Source of the DNA: Candidatus Epulonipiscium sp.
Lineage (GTDB): Bacteria > Bacillota > Clostridia > Lachnospirales > Defluviitaleaceae
DNA length: 64,000 nt
Reading direction: 5' to 3'
NCBI GenBank assembly: GCA_012519205.1
Contig: JAAYQR010000010.1
Location: forward strand, 124,001-188,000
Shown: positions 1-9,629 of the stretch, piece after piece
Position numbering within the stretch: the first letter of the stretch is position 1
Layout of the letters: each line of letters opens with the position of its first letter
The notes under the pieces: generated by a model
The model's database searches: none
What the model was told of the DNA's origin: nothing
Seen by the model: the letters and a program-made list of their open reading frames with translations, nothing else
Made by a program: the position numbers and the translations under genes

Positions 1-1165
1 AGAAGGGGAAAAAAGCACCTTATCCTATCCCCAAGATGTATTTGTAAAGGAAAATGGAGATATTTATATTTGTGATACCAATAATCAAAGGGTTTTACAT
101 TTGGACAAAAACTTAAACTTTATTAAGCAGATTGCAAAGCCTAAAGATGAAACCATAGAAGGAACATCGGAGTTTTTGGTACAAAAATTAGTAGTCGATG
201 ATGCAAATAGAGTTTATGTGCTGGTGAAGAATGTGAACAAAGGATTGATGGAATTTGATTCGGAAGGCACCTTTACAGGATATATAGGAGCAAACAAAGT
301 AATCGCAAATATTACAGACTATATTTGGAAGAGTATTTCAACAAAGGCTCAAAGGGCACAAATGGAGCTGTTTGTTCCGACAGAATATAATAATGTAGCC
401 TTAGATAAAGAAGGTTTTATTTATACCACAACTAGTACCCTTGATAATAAGGATATCTATACTGGGACAGCAACTCCTATCAGAAAGCTTAACTCCATGG
501 GGACGGATATTTTGATTAGAAATGGTTTTCATCCCCCTATAGGGGATATCTACTGGGGAAAAGCAGGAGGAATTAATGGGCCATCAAGACTTATAGATAT
601 TGTTCCCTTGGAAAACGATTCTTATAGTGCCATAGATAGGGTAAGAGGTAGGATTTTTACCTATGATTCCCAAGGAAACCTTTTGTATGCCTTTGGAGGT
701 TTGGGAAATAAAACAGGATATTTTCAATATCCTTCTGCCATAGAAGCCATGGGAGATTCCTTATTAGTTCTAGACTATAGATCGGGTACTATACAAGAAT
801 TACTCATTACTGAGTATGGAAAGTTAATCAATCAAGGTTTAGCACTATATCAAAAAGGAAGATATGAGGAATCGGCAGAAAAGTGGGAAGAAGTGCTAAA
901 ACTAAACGGCAATTATGATTTAGCATATGTGGGAATCGGCCGTTCCCTGCTACGCCAAGGGGAATATAAAAAGGCGATGGAATACTTTAAGCTGAAAATG
1001 GATTTTAAAAATTATTCGAAGGCCTATAAGTTTTATCGTAAGCAATGGATAGAAGAAAATATCGCCTGGATTATCTTAGGGTTAGTTTTATTATATATAC
1101 TCCCTAAAATCAAAAGATTAATCGTGAAAATCATTATGCTAAGGAAAACGGAGGTAGAGCGATGA
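1..1165 (+). CDS. NHL-repeat / TPR membrane protein (5' partial)
   Basis: The reading frame is open from base 2, so the gene starts before the window. The visible part begins with an NHL-type beta-propeller blade (GDIYICDTNNQRV, about bases 57-95) and continues with similar blades to about base 800. A TPR-like helical stretch follows (bases about 820-1040, GLALYQKGRYEESAEKWEE), then one hydrophobic helix (WIILGLVLLYILP) and a basic tail. The propeller and TPR are therefore probably extracytoplasmic and anchored by the C-terminal helix. Its stop overlaps the start of the Yip1-like gene by 4 bases, so the two are translationally coupled. It heads a run that leads into a DUF5696 lipoprotein and sugar permeases, which suggests a role in sensing or handling oligosaccharides. 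That role is inference; the molecular function is unknown. Confidence 0.8.
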   Translation, partial: EGEKSTLSYPQDVFVKENGDIYICDTNNQRVLHLDKNLNFIKQIAKPKDETIEGTSEFLVQKLVVDDANRVYVLVKNVNKGLMEFDSEGTFTGYIGANKVIANITDYIWKSISTKAQRAQMELFVPTEYNNVALDKEGFIYTTTSTLDNKDIYTGTATPIRKLNSMGTDILIRNGFHPPIGDIYWGKAGGINGPSRLIDIVPLENDSYSAIDRVRGRIFTYDSQGNLLYAFGGLGNKTGYFQYPSAIEAMGDSLLVLDYRSGTIQELLITEYGKLINQGLALYQKGRYEESAEKWEEVLKLNGNYDLAYVGIGRSLLRQGEYKKAMEYFKLKMDFKNYSKAYKFYRKQWIEENIAWIILGLVLLYILPKIKRLIVKIIMLRKTEVER

Positions 1166-1836
1166 GAGCAATGATGGAAAAGACAGAATCTCTAAACCAA
1201 AGCAAACTCCAAAACTTATTAAAATCCTTAAAGTTTTCCTTACATGTTATAGTTAGACCTTTTGATGGGTTTTGGGACTTGATCCACGAAAAAAGAGGTT
1301 CAATAGGGGCAGCCAATATTATTTTTATAATGGTACTGATTACAAATGTCTTAAAAATGCAGTTTACCAGTTTTCTTTTTTATAGGATTCAACTGGAATA
1401 TGTGAATATGTTTAAGGTGCTTTTGGGGATTATTGTCCCCTTTGGGATTTGGTGTGTTTCCAACTGGAGTTTAACTACCTTAATGGATGGAAAGGGTAGT
1501 TTAAAAGATATATATATGGCAACCGCTTACGCCTTTACCCCTTATGTTTTGATCAACCTTCCCATGACTGTGATAAGCAACCTAATCACCCTTGAAGAAG
1601 GGGCATTTTATCAGTACTTTATAGCATTTGCAATGTTATGGTGTATATTCCTTATCCTATGTGCCATGATGATGATCCATGATTATTCCATGGGAAAAGC
1701 CATATTTTCAAGCTTACTTACAATCGTTGGGATGGGAGTTATCATATTCTTAACATTACTCTTCTTTAGTCTGATAAGTGATGGAATCGGGTACCTTATC
1801 TCCTTGTATAAAGAAATCGTATTTAGGTTTTATTAA
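1162..1836 (+). CDS. Yip1-domain integral membrane protein
   Basis: The protein is 224 residues long with a soluble N-terminus of about 45 residues and then five or so hydrophobic helices. The pattern, including the polar start PFDGFWDLIHEKRGS before the first helix, is typical of the Yip1 family. The start ATG sits in an ATGA overlap with the upstream stop and has GGAGGT about 8 bases before it. Yip1-like proteins recur in Firmicutes between an NHL/TPR protein and a DUF5696 lipoprotein next to sugar ABC transporters, as here. No enzymatic motif is visible. It may help assemble or localise the neighbouring membrane proteins, but that is only inferred from the constant gene order. Confidence 0.75.
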   Translation: MRAMMEKTESLNQSKLQNLLKSLKFSLHVIVRPFDGFWDLIHEKRGSIGAANIIFIMVLITNVLKMQFTSFLFYRIQLEYVNMFKVLLGIIVPFGIWCVSNWSLTTLMDGKGSLKDIYMATAYAFTPYVLINLPMTVISNLITLEEGAFYQYFIAFAMLWCIFLILCAMMMIHDYSMGKAIFSSLLTIVGMGVIIFLTLLFFSLISDGIGYLISLYKEIVFRFY

Positions 1837-1866
1837 AATGGACCTGAAAGGAGGGGACTGGCGACT

Positions 1867-4401
1867 ATGAAATATAAGGTAATTCTATTATTGATGGTAC
1901 TGTCCATAGGTTTTACCGGATGCCAAAGTAAGGTCAGTAATAGTAATATTTCAGAAATTTATGGCTATGAAGCCACAGATGAAAAGGAAATACTTGTTGA
2001 AAACGATAAATTAAAGCTTCATTTTGATACGGAGACAACTCAATTTTATGTAAGAGATAAGGGCACAGGAGCTATCTGGTATTCTAATCCCCAGGATGTA
2101 ATGGATGACCCCTTAGCAGATAAAAGTATAAAGGATGCTCTTTTGTCAACCTTATCCATAGAATACAGCACAGCAGCTGGTGTAACAACCACCTTAAACA
2201 ATTATACCTATAGTATAAAAAATAGTTTGTATACCTATGAAAAACTTGATAATGGGATTAAGGTATCTTATTCGATTGGAAATATAGAAAAAACCTATAG
2301 CATACCACCGGCAGCACCGGAGAGTCGTTTTAAGGCATTTTACGATTTGATGGAAAGAGGGGAGCAAAAAAAGCTAGACCAATATTATAGAAGAATCGAT
2401 ATTAACTCCCTAAGAGCAACGGACAATAAAACAGAACTCCTTCAAAAATATCCTGATCTAGAGGAGGAAAGAGTTTATGTTCTTAGGGATAATACCCAGG
2501 AATATTTAAAAGCAAATATTGAAAAAATGTTTGAAAAAGTTGGCTATACCTATGAGGATTATGAAGAAGATGTCAATAGGTACAATACCTCTTTTAAATC
2601 GGAGAAACCTGTATTTAATGTATCCATCATATATGAATTAGATGGTGATAACTTGCTGGTTAGCATACCTATAGAGGAAATCAGCTATAAGAAAGAATAT
2701 CCTATCACAAAAATCAAACCCCTAGCTTATTTTGGGGCGGGGGGAGATAAGGAGGATGGATTCATCATCGTACCCGATGGCTCAGGAGGACTTATTAATT
2801 TTAATAACGGTAAGAATACGCAAAGTGCATACATCAATTCCGTCTATGGATGGGATAATTCCTTAAAAAGAACAGCACTTATTGATGAAAACAGAGCAGT
2901 ATTTCCAGTCTTTGGAATAAGTAAAAACAATGCTTCATTTTTATGTTTGTTAGAAGAAGGCGACGCTTATGCAGATATTGAAGCAGATGTAAGTGGGAGA
3001 CTTCATACTTATAACTACGCAGCAGCCAGTTATACCTTAATTCATGGGGAAGTCCTAGACATATCTGCTAAATCGGATAAAACAGTTAAGGTTTACCAAG
3101 AGAGCCTTCCTAAAGGGGTTATAACCCAGAGGTATCACTTTATAGATTCTCCAAGCTATGTAGATATGGCCATAGGATATAGAGAATATTTGATGGATAG
3201 ATACCCACAGCTAACAAAACTTGGAAATTCAAAAGTACCCCTTACTGTAGAAATTGTCGGGGCTATCGATAGGGTAAAGCAAAAATTTGGGGTTCCAATA
3301 AGTGTATCTGAGCCTCTTACAACATACAAAGAAGCCAAAACCATGACAAAGGAGCTATTAGATGCAGGATTTGACAATATGGATGTCAAATATAACGGTT
3401 GGTTTAATAAAGGGGTAGAACATAAAATTCCAAGTAAAATCAAGTTAATATCAGAATTAGGAAGTAAGAAGGATTTTATAGAAATGGTTGAATATATAGA
3501 AAGCCAAAATATTGATTTTTACGTTGAAGCGGATTTTTTATCTATGAGACATAACTCTTTATGGGATGATTTCTATACAAATCGTGACTCGGCAAAATTC
3601 ATAAACCGCGAATTGGTAAAGCTTACTCCTTTTAATCCTATTCATTTTGGAGAATCGAATTATCTAGACAGCTATTATATTGCAAAACCTGATTATTATT
3701 TAAGATTAATCGAAAAATTTTCCAATAACTTAAGCAAATTAAAAGTTAATAATATCGCTTTTAATGGTATAGGAACCCACTTGAACTCTGACTATAATCC
3801 AAAAGATACAACCCATCGTCAAGAGGTTGTAAAGCTTCAGCAAGATAAGGTGGCACAGATAAGGGAAAAAGGGACTAAAGTAATGATTCGTACTGGCAAT
3901 TCGTATATGTTACCTTATGTGGATTCCATAGTCGATATGAAATTAGATAGTAAAGGATTTATTATCATTGATGAGGAAATTCCTTTTTACCCAATTGCTC
4001 TTCATGGACTTATTCCCTATGCTGGGGAGGCAGTTAATTTAGCAGGAAATTATGAGAAAAACATACTAAAAACCCTAGAAACAGGGGCAGGTTTATATTT
4101 TGTTTTTATGGATGAACCCGTAGCCACCCTACAAGAAACCAATTACACCAGATATTTTGCAGCAGATTATTCTAAGTGGGTTGATTCCGGTTCAGAACTT
4201 AATTCTAAGATTAAAAAAGACCTAGGCCATACTTACAATCTTTTTATTGTGGATCATAAGAAAGTAGATGAAAAAGTATATTTGACAGAGTACGAAGATG
4301 GCACCCAAGTAATCGTCAATTATAATGCAACCCCGTATAACTATAAAGGCAGTGAGATTTCAGGGCTAAACTATAGGGTAGAAAGGGGAATAGACAGATG
4401 A
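1867..4401 (+). CDS. DUF5696 family lipoprotein
   Basis: This is an 844-residue secreted lipoprotein. The signal peptide ends in a lipobox with Cys19 (GFTGC). The ribosome site AAGGAGGGG precedes the ATG. The N-terminal part is beta-rich. The C-terminal half (from about residue 490) looks like a TIM-barrel fold, with segments such as DVKYNGWFNKG and FYVEADF that resemble glycoside-hydrolase strands, so a carbohydrate-active role is plausible but unproven. The family is known from Paenibacillus and Clostridia, next to oligosaccharide ABC transporters. The stop overlaps the start of the first permease by 4 bases, so it is produced with the importer. I cannot assign catalytic residues. Confidence 0.8.
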   Translation: MKYKVILLLMVLSIGFTGCQSKVSNSNISEIYGYEATDEKEILVENDKLKLHFDTETTQFYVRDKGTGAIWYSNPQDVMDDPLADKSIKDALLSTLSIEYSTAAGVTTTLNNYTYSIKNSLYTYEKLDNGIKVSYSIGNIEKTYSIPPAAPESRFKAFYDLMERGEQKKLDQYYRRIDINSLRATDNKTELLQKYPDLEEERVYVLRDNTQEYLKANIEKMFEKVGYTYEDYEEDVNRYNTSFKSEKPVFNVSIIYELDGDNLLVSIPIEEISYKKEYPITKIKPLAYFGAGGDKEDGFIIVPDGSGGLINFNNGKNTQSAYINSVYGWDNSLKRTALIDENRAVFPVFGISKNNASFLCLLEEGDAYADIEADVSGRLHTYNYAAASYTLIHGEVLDISAKSDKTVKVYQESLPKGVITQRYHFIDSPSYVDMAIGYREYLMDRYPQLTKLGNSKVPLTVEIVGAIDRVKQKFGVPISVSEPLTTYKEAKTMTKELLDAGFDNMDVKYNGWFNKGVEHKIPSKIKLISELGSKKDFIEMVEYIESQNIDFYVEADFLSMRHNSLWDDFYTNRDSAKFINRELVKLTPFNPIHFGESNYLDSYYIAKPDYYLRLIEKFSNNLSKLKVNNIAFNGIGTHLNSDYNPKDTTHRQEVVKLQQDKVAQIREKGTKVMIRTGNSYMLPYVDSIVDMKLDSKGFIIIDEEIPFYPIALHGLIPYAGEAVNLAGNYEKNILKTLETGAGLYFVFMDEPVATLQETNYTRYFAADYSKWVDSGSELNSKIKKDLGHTYNLFIVDHKKVDEKVYLTEYEDGTQVIVNYNATPYNYKGSEISGLNYRVERGIDR

Positions 4402-5300
4402 AATTTAAAAAAAGAACCTTAGCACAAAAAGATGCTATGGCGGGATATTTATTCATTCTACCATTTATAATCGGTTTTCTAGCCTTTATGGTTTTACCCC
4501 TTATAGAGTCATTTAAGATGAGCTTTTCTAATGTGACCTTCCCTACCGGGGGCTTTGAGATGAAATTTATCGGGCTCAAAAACTATATTAAGGTTTTTAC
4601 AGTGGACCCTGAATACAATAGGCTTTTATCTGAAGAAATTATAAAAATGGTGCTAGATGTCCCTATTACAATAATATTTAGTTTCTTTATTGCATTGATA
4701 TTAAATCAAAGATTTAAGGGAAGAGGTTTGGTAAGGGCTATCTTCTTCCTACCGGTTATATTGTCCTCTGGGGTGATGGTAGGTTTAGAGTACAATAATA
4801 CCTTATTGCAGGGCATGAAAGAAGTTATAGAAAAATCTTCTAATATCAATAGTATCACATCCACCTTAGAGGAAATATTACTATCTGGAAGTAGCATGGG
4901 TACTGGATTTATGAAATATATCTTTGATGCCGTAAATCATGTTTATGATATTGCCATAGCTTCTGGGATACAAATTATTATTTTTTTATCAGGGCTTCAA
5001 ACAATATCTAACAGTTTGTTTGAAGTGGCAAAAATAGAAGGGGCCACTGCCTGGGAAACATTTTGGAAGGTTACCGTGCCCATGATTAGTTCACTTATAT
5101 TAGTTAATGTGATTTATACCATCATCGATTTCTTTATCCGATCTGATAATAAGGTTATGGAAAAAATCAGCGATACAATGATTGCAAAATTAGATTATGG
5201 TTTTAGCTCGGCCATGGCGTGGATATATTTTATAGTAGTAATGATAATCATCGCTATTGTGTCAGCTATAATCTCAAAGAGGGTATATTACTATGAATAA
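4398..5300 (+). CDS. Sugar ABC transporter permease (MalF-type)
   Basis: This 300-residue inner-membrane protein has six predicted transmembrane helices. The cytoplasmic EAA coupling loop near residues 211-232 reads EVAKIEGATAWETFWKVT followed by PMI, typical of carbohydrate uptake (CUT1) permeases that dock an MsmX/MalK-type ATPase. Helix 1 (GYLFILPFIIGFLAFMVLP) carries the standard MalF-like start. A central extended loop (about residues 130-165) is longer than usual. The gene overlaps DUF5696 by 4 bases and the next permease by 8 bases, so it belongs to one operon. No ATPase gene is present here. Such CUT1 systems in Firmicutes usually share a distant MsmX-type ATPase. Confidence 0.9.
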   Translation: MKFKKRTLAQKDAMAGYLFILPFIIGFLAFMVLPLIESFKMSFSNVTFPTGGFEMKFIGLKNYIKVFTVDPEYNRLLSEEIIKMVLDVPITIIFSFFIALILNQRFKGRGLVRAIFFLPVILSSGVMVGLEYNNTLLQGMKEVIEKSSNINSITSTLEEILLSGSSMGTGFMKYIFDAVNHVYDIAIASGIQIIIFLSGLQTISNSLFEVAKIEGATAWETFWKVTVPMISSLILVNVIYTIIDFFIRSDNKVMEKISDTMIAKLDYGFSSAMAWIYFIVVMIIIAIVSAIISKRVYYYE

Positions 5301-6291
5301 ACTAAAAATAAAAATTAAAACTTTCATAGAAAAAAATAAAAAATCCAATGGATATCATCTAAAAAAGACTATGGGCAGTGGTATATATAGGTTTCTAAGA
5401 GCCATTTTGCTATTTGGCTTATGCTTTCTTATCATACAGCCTTTGTTAAATAAAATATCCGTAAGTTTTATGGCAGAAAAGGATTTATACGATGCAACGG
5501 TTATCAGCATTCCGCGGAATTTTACCCTTGATAACTATAAATTAACCAGCAGTCTAATCAACTATCCAAAGGCTTTATTTACTTCTGCTTGGGTAGCATT
5601 TATTGTAAGTTTACTTCAGATTGCATCCTGCACCCTAGTTGGATATGGATTTGCCAGATTTAAATTCCCCTTTAAGAACTTCTGGTTTGCCTGTGTTATT
5701 TTAGTAATAGTTATTCCCCCGCAGACCATCATGACATCACTATATTTGCATTTTAAGTTTTTCGATATTTTTGGGCTTTTTAAACTATTTACAGGAAACT
5801 CAATAAATCTCATTAACACAATGTTTCCGTACCTTATGATGGTCTTAGGCTGCATGGGATTAAAAAGCGGACTATATATATTTATGATTCGTCAATTCTT
5901 TAGGGGAGTTCCAAAGGATATAGAGGAAGCCGCTTATATCGACGGCTGTGGAAAATTCAAAACCTTCTATGCCATCATGCTTCCAGATGCTAAACCTATT
6001 ATTACTTCATGTTTCTTATTTGCATATGTATGGCAGTGGACAGATTCTTTCTACTCGAATATGTTCCTGAGACATTTAACTCTTTTACCCGGAGGATTGC
6101 GTTCTATTTCAGAAAGATTAAGTGACTGGGTGGTATCGACCATGGGAACCGGGTATCTTCCTTCCATAGGATACACCCAAGCCATGATATCTACAGGGAT
6201 TTTGATGACGATAGTGCCTTTATTTATCATATATCTCATTGCACAAAAAGGTTTTGTAGAAAGCATTAGTCAATCAGGAATCAAAATGTAA
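5293..6291 (+). CDS. Sugar ABC transporter permease (MalG-type)
   Basis: This 332-residue permease is the partner of the preceding MalF-type protein. It has a polar N-terminal extension of about 40 residues, then six membrane helices. The EAA loop (EEAAYIDGCGKFKTFYAIML, then PDAKP) lies at about residues 215-240. The 8-base overlap with the upstream gene implies coupled translation. The substrate is probably a xylo- or gluco-oligosaccharide, judging by the GH10 and GH3 genes downstream. This is inference from context, because permease sequences rarely reveal the sugar. Confidence 0.9.
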   Translation: MNKLKIKIKTFIEKNKKSNGYHLKKTMGSGIYRFLRAILLFGLCFLIIQPLLNKISVSFMAEKDLYDATVISIPRNFTLDNYKLTSSLINYPKALFTSAWVAFIVSLLQIASCTLVGYGFARFKFPFKNFWFACVILVIVIPPQTIMTSLYLHFKFFDIFGLFKLFTGNSINLINTMFPYLMMVLGCMGLKSGLYIFMIRQFFRGVPKDIEEAAYIDGCGKFKTFYAIMLPDAKPIITSCFLFAYVWQWTDSFYSNMFLRHLTLLPGGLRSISERLSDWVVSTMGTGYLPSIGYTQAMISTGILMTIVPLFIIYLIAQKGFVESISQSGIKM

Positions 6292-6358
6292 GTCTATCTC
6301 GTATAAAAATGGGGATTCTCATTTTTAGAATAAATATCAATTTAAAGGAGGAAATAAA

Positions 6359-7756
6359 ATGAAAGTATTAAAAAAAGCAGCAGCATTGTTATTGACTTTA
6401 TCAGTAATAGTAACAGCAGCAGGTTGCGGACAAAAGCCAGATGAAAATCCAACCGAGCCTACAACAAAAGTAGAGGATGAAATACCTAATGAAAAACAAG
6501 AAGCTGAGGAAGATGTAAGAGATTTGGGTGGAAGAGAAATTATAATTGGTAACTGGTGGGAACCAGAAAACCCCGCAGAACCTCAAAACCAATATGAAGA
6601 AGACCAGTTGGCATACCGTGAGGAAATCCAAAAGAAATATAATTTTAAAATCAAAACAGTAAACATCGGTGGTTGGGGAGAAATCCAAGAATTGTTTATG
6701 ACATCAGTTATGGCTGGAGACCCAGCGGCAGATGTATTTGTTCTTGATACAAGTTTTGTGGCACAACCACTTGCAGCAGGTTTATTTTATCCTGTTAGTG
6801 ATTTAGGGGAATTTGATTTTACAAACGACAAATGGAATAAACAAGTTGTTGACTCCATGACTTACAATGGTAAAGTTTATGGATTCAGCCCATCAAAGCG
6901 TCTTGAGCCAAGAACAGGGGTATTCTTTAATAAGAGATTATTTGAGGAAGCCGGTTTAAGCCCAGAATTGCCATATGAACTACAAAAAAATGGTGAATGG
7001 ACTTGGGATAAATTTAAAGAACTTTCTAAAACCTTAACAAGGGATAAAGATAACGATGGGGTTATGGATACCTATGCACTAGCAAGTTTCTCCAAGGATT
7101 TCTTTACTGCAGTAGCATTTGCTAACGATGCAAAATATATTGGAAAAGATGACAGCGGGCTATTTTACAATGCAACAGGAGAGCCAAATTTCTTAGAAGC
7201 TATGCAATGGGCAAGAAGTCTATACGATGAAGGTTATACAATGCCTCAACCTGAAGACAGCGAATGGAACTGGTTTGAAGCTGCATTCCATGATGGTCAA
7301 GTGGCAATGCGTGTAGCAGAAGAATATGTAAAGGGTAGCTTAGGAGATATGGAAGATGATTGGGGCTTTGTTTTATTCCCAGCAGGACCAAAAGGAAAGA
7401 TGACAACTGTATTTAGAGAAAATATCCTTGTTATTCCTTCTTCTGCAAAAAATCCTGAAGAAATAGCATTTGCATTCAATCTTTGGAATGAACCTATTCC
7501 TGGATACGATGATAGCGAAGACTGGAAAAACAGCTTCTACCCTGCATATAGAGATGAAAGAGCAGTTGATGAAACCCTTAGTATGATGCACGATGGATAT
7601 GGAATCCTAAGATTAGACCCTTATGTATACGGATTAGAAACTGGAGATATCTGTTATGGTCTTGATGCAGGAACTAAGACTCCAGCAGAAGCTATCGAAG
7701 GAGTTAAACAAACTTGGCAGGCATTAATCGATGATGCCAATGGTACTTTTAAATAA
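6359..7756 (+). CDS. Extracellular sugar-binding lipoprotein of the ABC importer
   Basis: The protein has 465 residues and a lipoprotein signal peptide with Cys23 (VTAAGC), followed by a Pro/Glu-rich linker. The body resembles family 1 extracellular solute-binding proteins. Aromatic residues such as GNWWEPENP and WTWDKFKELSKTL are as expected for an oligosaccharide pocket. A 67-base gap with AAAGGAGG separates it from the permease genes; no terminator is seen in the gap, so it is probably in the same transcript. The transcript most likely ends at the hairpin at 7788-7845. The substrate is not determinable from sequence; xylo-oligosaccharides are suggested by the neighbouring GH10 and GH3 genes. 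Confidence 0.88.
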   Translation: MKVLKKAAALLLTLSVIVTAAGCGQKPDENPTEPTTKVEDEIPNEKQEAEEDVRDLGGREIIIGNWWEPENPAEPQNQYEEDQLAYREEIQKKYNFKIKTVNIGGWGEIQELFMTSVMAGDPAADVFVLDTSFVAQPLAAGLFYPVSDLGEFDFTNDKWNKQVVDSMTYNGKVYGFSPSKRLEPRTGVFFNKRLFEEAGLSPELPYELQKNGEWTWDKFKELSKTLTRDKDNDGVMDTYALASFSKDFFTAVAFANDAKYIGKDDSGLFYNATGEPNFLEAMQWARSLYDEGYTMPQPEDSEWNWFEAAFHDGQVAMRVAEEYVKGSLGDMEDDWGFVLFPAGPKGKMTTVFRENILVIPSSAKNPEEIAFAFNLWNEPIPGYDDSEDWKNSFYPAYRDERAVDETLSMMHDGYGILRLDPYVYGLETGDICYGLDAGTKTPAEAIEGVKQTWQALIDDANGTFK

Positions 7757-7787
7757 GATAAAAATTAATGGGTTATAGGTAGTAGTC

Positions 7788-7845
7788 AAGACTGCCTTAA
7801 GATACAATATTTGTCTTTAATGTGTTTTAAGGTAGTCTTTTTTTT
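7788..7845 (+). terminator. Rho-independent terminator after the sugar-binding protein
   Basis: A 13-bp stem (7788-7800 with 7827-7839, one G-U pair) is followed by a run of eight T (7838-7845). It ends the importer operon 23 bases before the GH10 start, so the xylanase gene is reached by read-through or by a promoter inside this short gap. Confidence 0.85.
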
Positions 7846-7867
7846 GAACAAGAAAAGGAGTCCATCC

Positions 7868-9607
7868 ATGAAAAAAAGAGTTCTATTTGATTATTTTGCA
7901 TTATTAACATTCGTTTTTATTTTATTAAGCGGATGTGCATCAAAAAACAATAACCTTTCCCCTAAGGAATCTACCAAAAATCCCCCGGTAGAAAATCAGG
8001 ACAAACAAGAACAAAAAGAACACCCAAGGGAAGATGAAATATCCTTAAGGGTGGAACTTGAAAAACCTAAGATAGTAAATAAGCTTATCCTAAGGGAAGA
8101 TTTTGAAAATGGGAATCCGGGGTTTTCTCCTAGGGGCAGTGAAACCATCGAAATAATAAATAATCTATCATATCAAGGAAATAAATCCCTAAGGGTAGCC
8201 AATCGAAAGGAAACTTGGAACGGACCCATAATAGACTTGACAGATTCAATGATCCCAGGGGAAAAATATCATATCTCTGCGTGGCTAAAGTATGAGAATG
8301 CCGATGTAAACGAATTGATTATAGATTGTAAAGTAGAAAAAAATGGTAATGAATACCTTGATTTTGGGACGATTAAATTAACCCATGGAAAATGGGACAA
8401 TCTCATAGGGGATATTGAACTTCCTAAGGATACAACTACTGCTGCAATATATTTTGAAACCATTTGGAAAACAAATCCCTCAAAAGAGGATTTAGTTGAT
8501 TTTTATTTAGATACCATCGAACTGAATAAATTAGAGATAGAAACAAGTAAAATTCAACTTCCCAGTTTGGCAGAGGCGTATAAAGACTGCTTTAGTATGG
8601 GAATCTCCATCGTTAATGAAGACTTAAAAGATGAAGTTAAAAGAGAATTAATTACTGAACAATTTAACAGCATAACCATGGGAAATGAATTAAAACCAGA
8701 TTATTTATTGGACTACAATGCTAGTATTTCTGACTCTAAGCATAATGAATCCCCAGTACTTAAATTTGATACTGCTAAGCCAGGGTTAGATTTTGCAAAA
8801 GAAAATGGACTAAAGTTCAGGGGGCATACCCTTATATGGCATAGCCAAACTCCCCGTTGGCTTTTCACAGAAGGATATTCTAAAAAAGAAGATGCTCCTT
8901 TGGTTTCTAGGGAAATTATGCTCAAGCGTATGGAAAATTATATAAGGCAAGTATTTGAATATACTAATGAAAACTATCCCGATTTAATCTATGGATGGGA
9001 TGTGGTTAATGAAGCTATAAATCCCGATGATGGGGCCCAAAAAGGTTATCGTTCTAAGGATAGCCTATGGTACCAGGTCATAGGGGAAGACTATGTAGAA
9101 AAAGCCTTTGAGTATACTAGAAAATATGCGCCAAAAAACGTTAAGCTTTTTTACAATGACTATAATACCTATGAACCAGCCAGAAGAGTGGCCATCTACA
9201 ACCTAGCCCAAGAATTAAAAGAAAAGGGATTAATAGATGGGATAGGGATGCAAAGCCATATTACAATAGACTATCCTTCTTTGGTGGATTATGAAGCAAC
9301 TATAAAAAAATTTGCCCAGCTGGATTTAGAAATTCACATTACGGAACTGGATATGAACCTTCAATCCAATGGGGAGGAAGATTTCTTAAAACAAGCAAAA
9401 CGCTATAAAAGATTATTTACTACTTTTAAAAGAATAAATGAGGAAAAAACAGCTAATATTACAAATGTTACCTTTTGGGGAATCAGCGATGAATACTCAT
9501 GGCTCAATAAAGATGGACCTAATTATCCCCTTTTATTTAACAAATACTTACAACCTAAGGAAGCTTTTTGGGGAGTACTTAGGGATGTATCTGTACCATT
9601 ATACTAA
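7868..9607 (+). CDS. GH10 endo-beta-1,4-xylanase, lipoprotein with CBM22-like domain
   Basis: This 579-residue lipoprotein has its lipobox at Cys23 (LLSGC). An N-terminal carbohydrate-binding domain of CBM22/CBM4-9 type covers about residues 65-215 (LREDFENG, YQGNKSLRVANR). The GH10 barrel covers about 225-570. The acid/base is Glu382 in DVVNEAIN and the nucleophile is Glu493 in HITELDMN, both in family-typical context. I chose ATG 7868 because AAAAGGAG lies just ahead and the signal peptide starts there; an upstream in-frame TTG at 7811 lies within the terminator. The enzyme should cut xylan backbone at the cell surface and feed the ABC importer upstream. Confidence 0.92.
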   Translation: MKKRVLFDYFALLTFVFILLSGCASKNNNLSPKESTKNPPVENQDKQEQKEHPREDEISLRVELEKPKIVNKLILREDFENGNPGFSPRGSETIEIINNLSYQGNKSLRVANRKETWNGPIIDLTDSMIPGEKYHISAWLKYENADVNELIIDCKVEKNGNEYLDFGTIKLTHGKWDNLIGDIELPKDTTTAAIYFETIWKTNPSKEDLVDFYLDTIELNKLEIETSKIQLPSLAEAYKDCFSMGISIVNEDLKDEVKRELITEQFNSITMGNELKPDYLLDYNASISDSKHNESPVLKFDTAKPGLDFAKENGLKFRGHTLIWHSQTPRWLFTEGYSKKEDAPLVSREIMLKRMENYIRQVFEYTNENYPDLIYGWDVVNEAINPDDGAQKGYRSKDSLWYQVIGEDYVEKAFEYTRKYAPKNVKLFYNDYNTYEPARRVAIYNLAQELKEKGLIDGIGMQSHITIDYPSLVDYEATIKKFAQLDLEIHITELDMNLQSNGEEDFLKQAKRYKRLFTTFKRINEEKTANITNVTFWGISDEYSWLNKDGPNYPLLFNKYLQPKEAFWGVLRDVSVPLY

Positions 9608-9629
9608 ATAGATAACAGGAGGTATCAAC

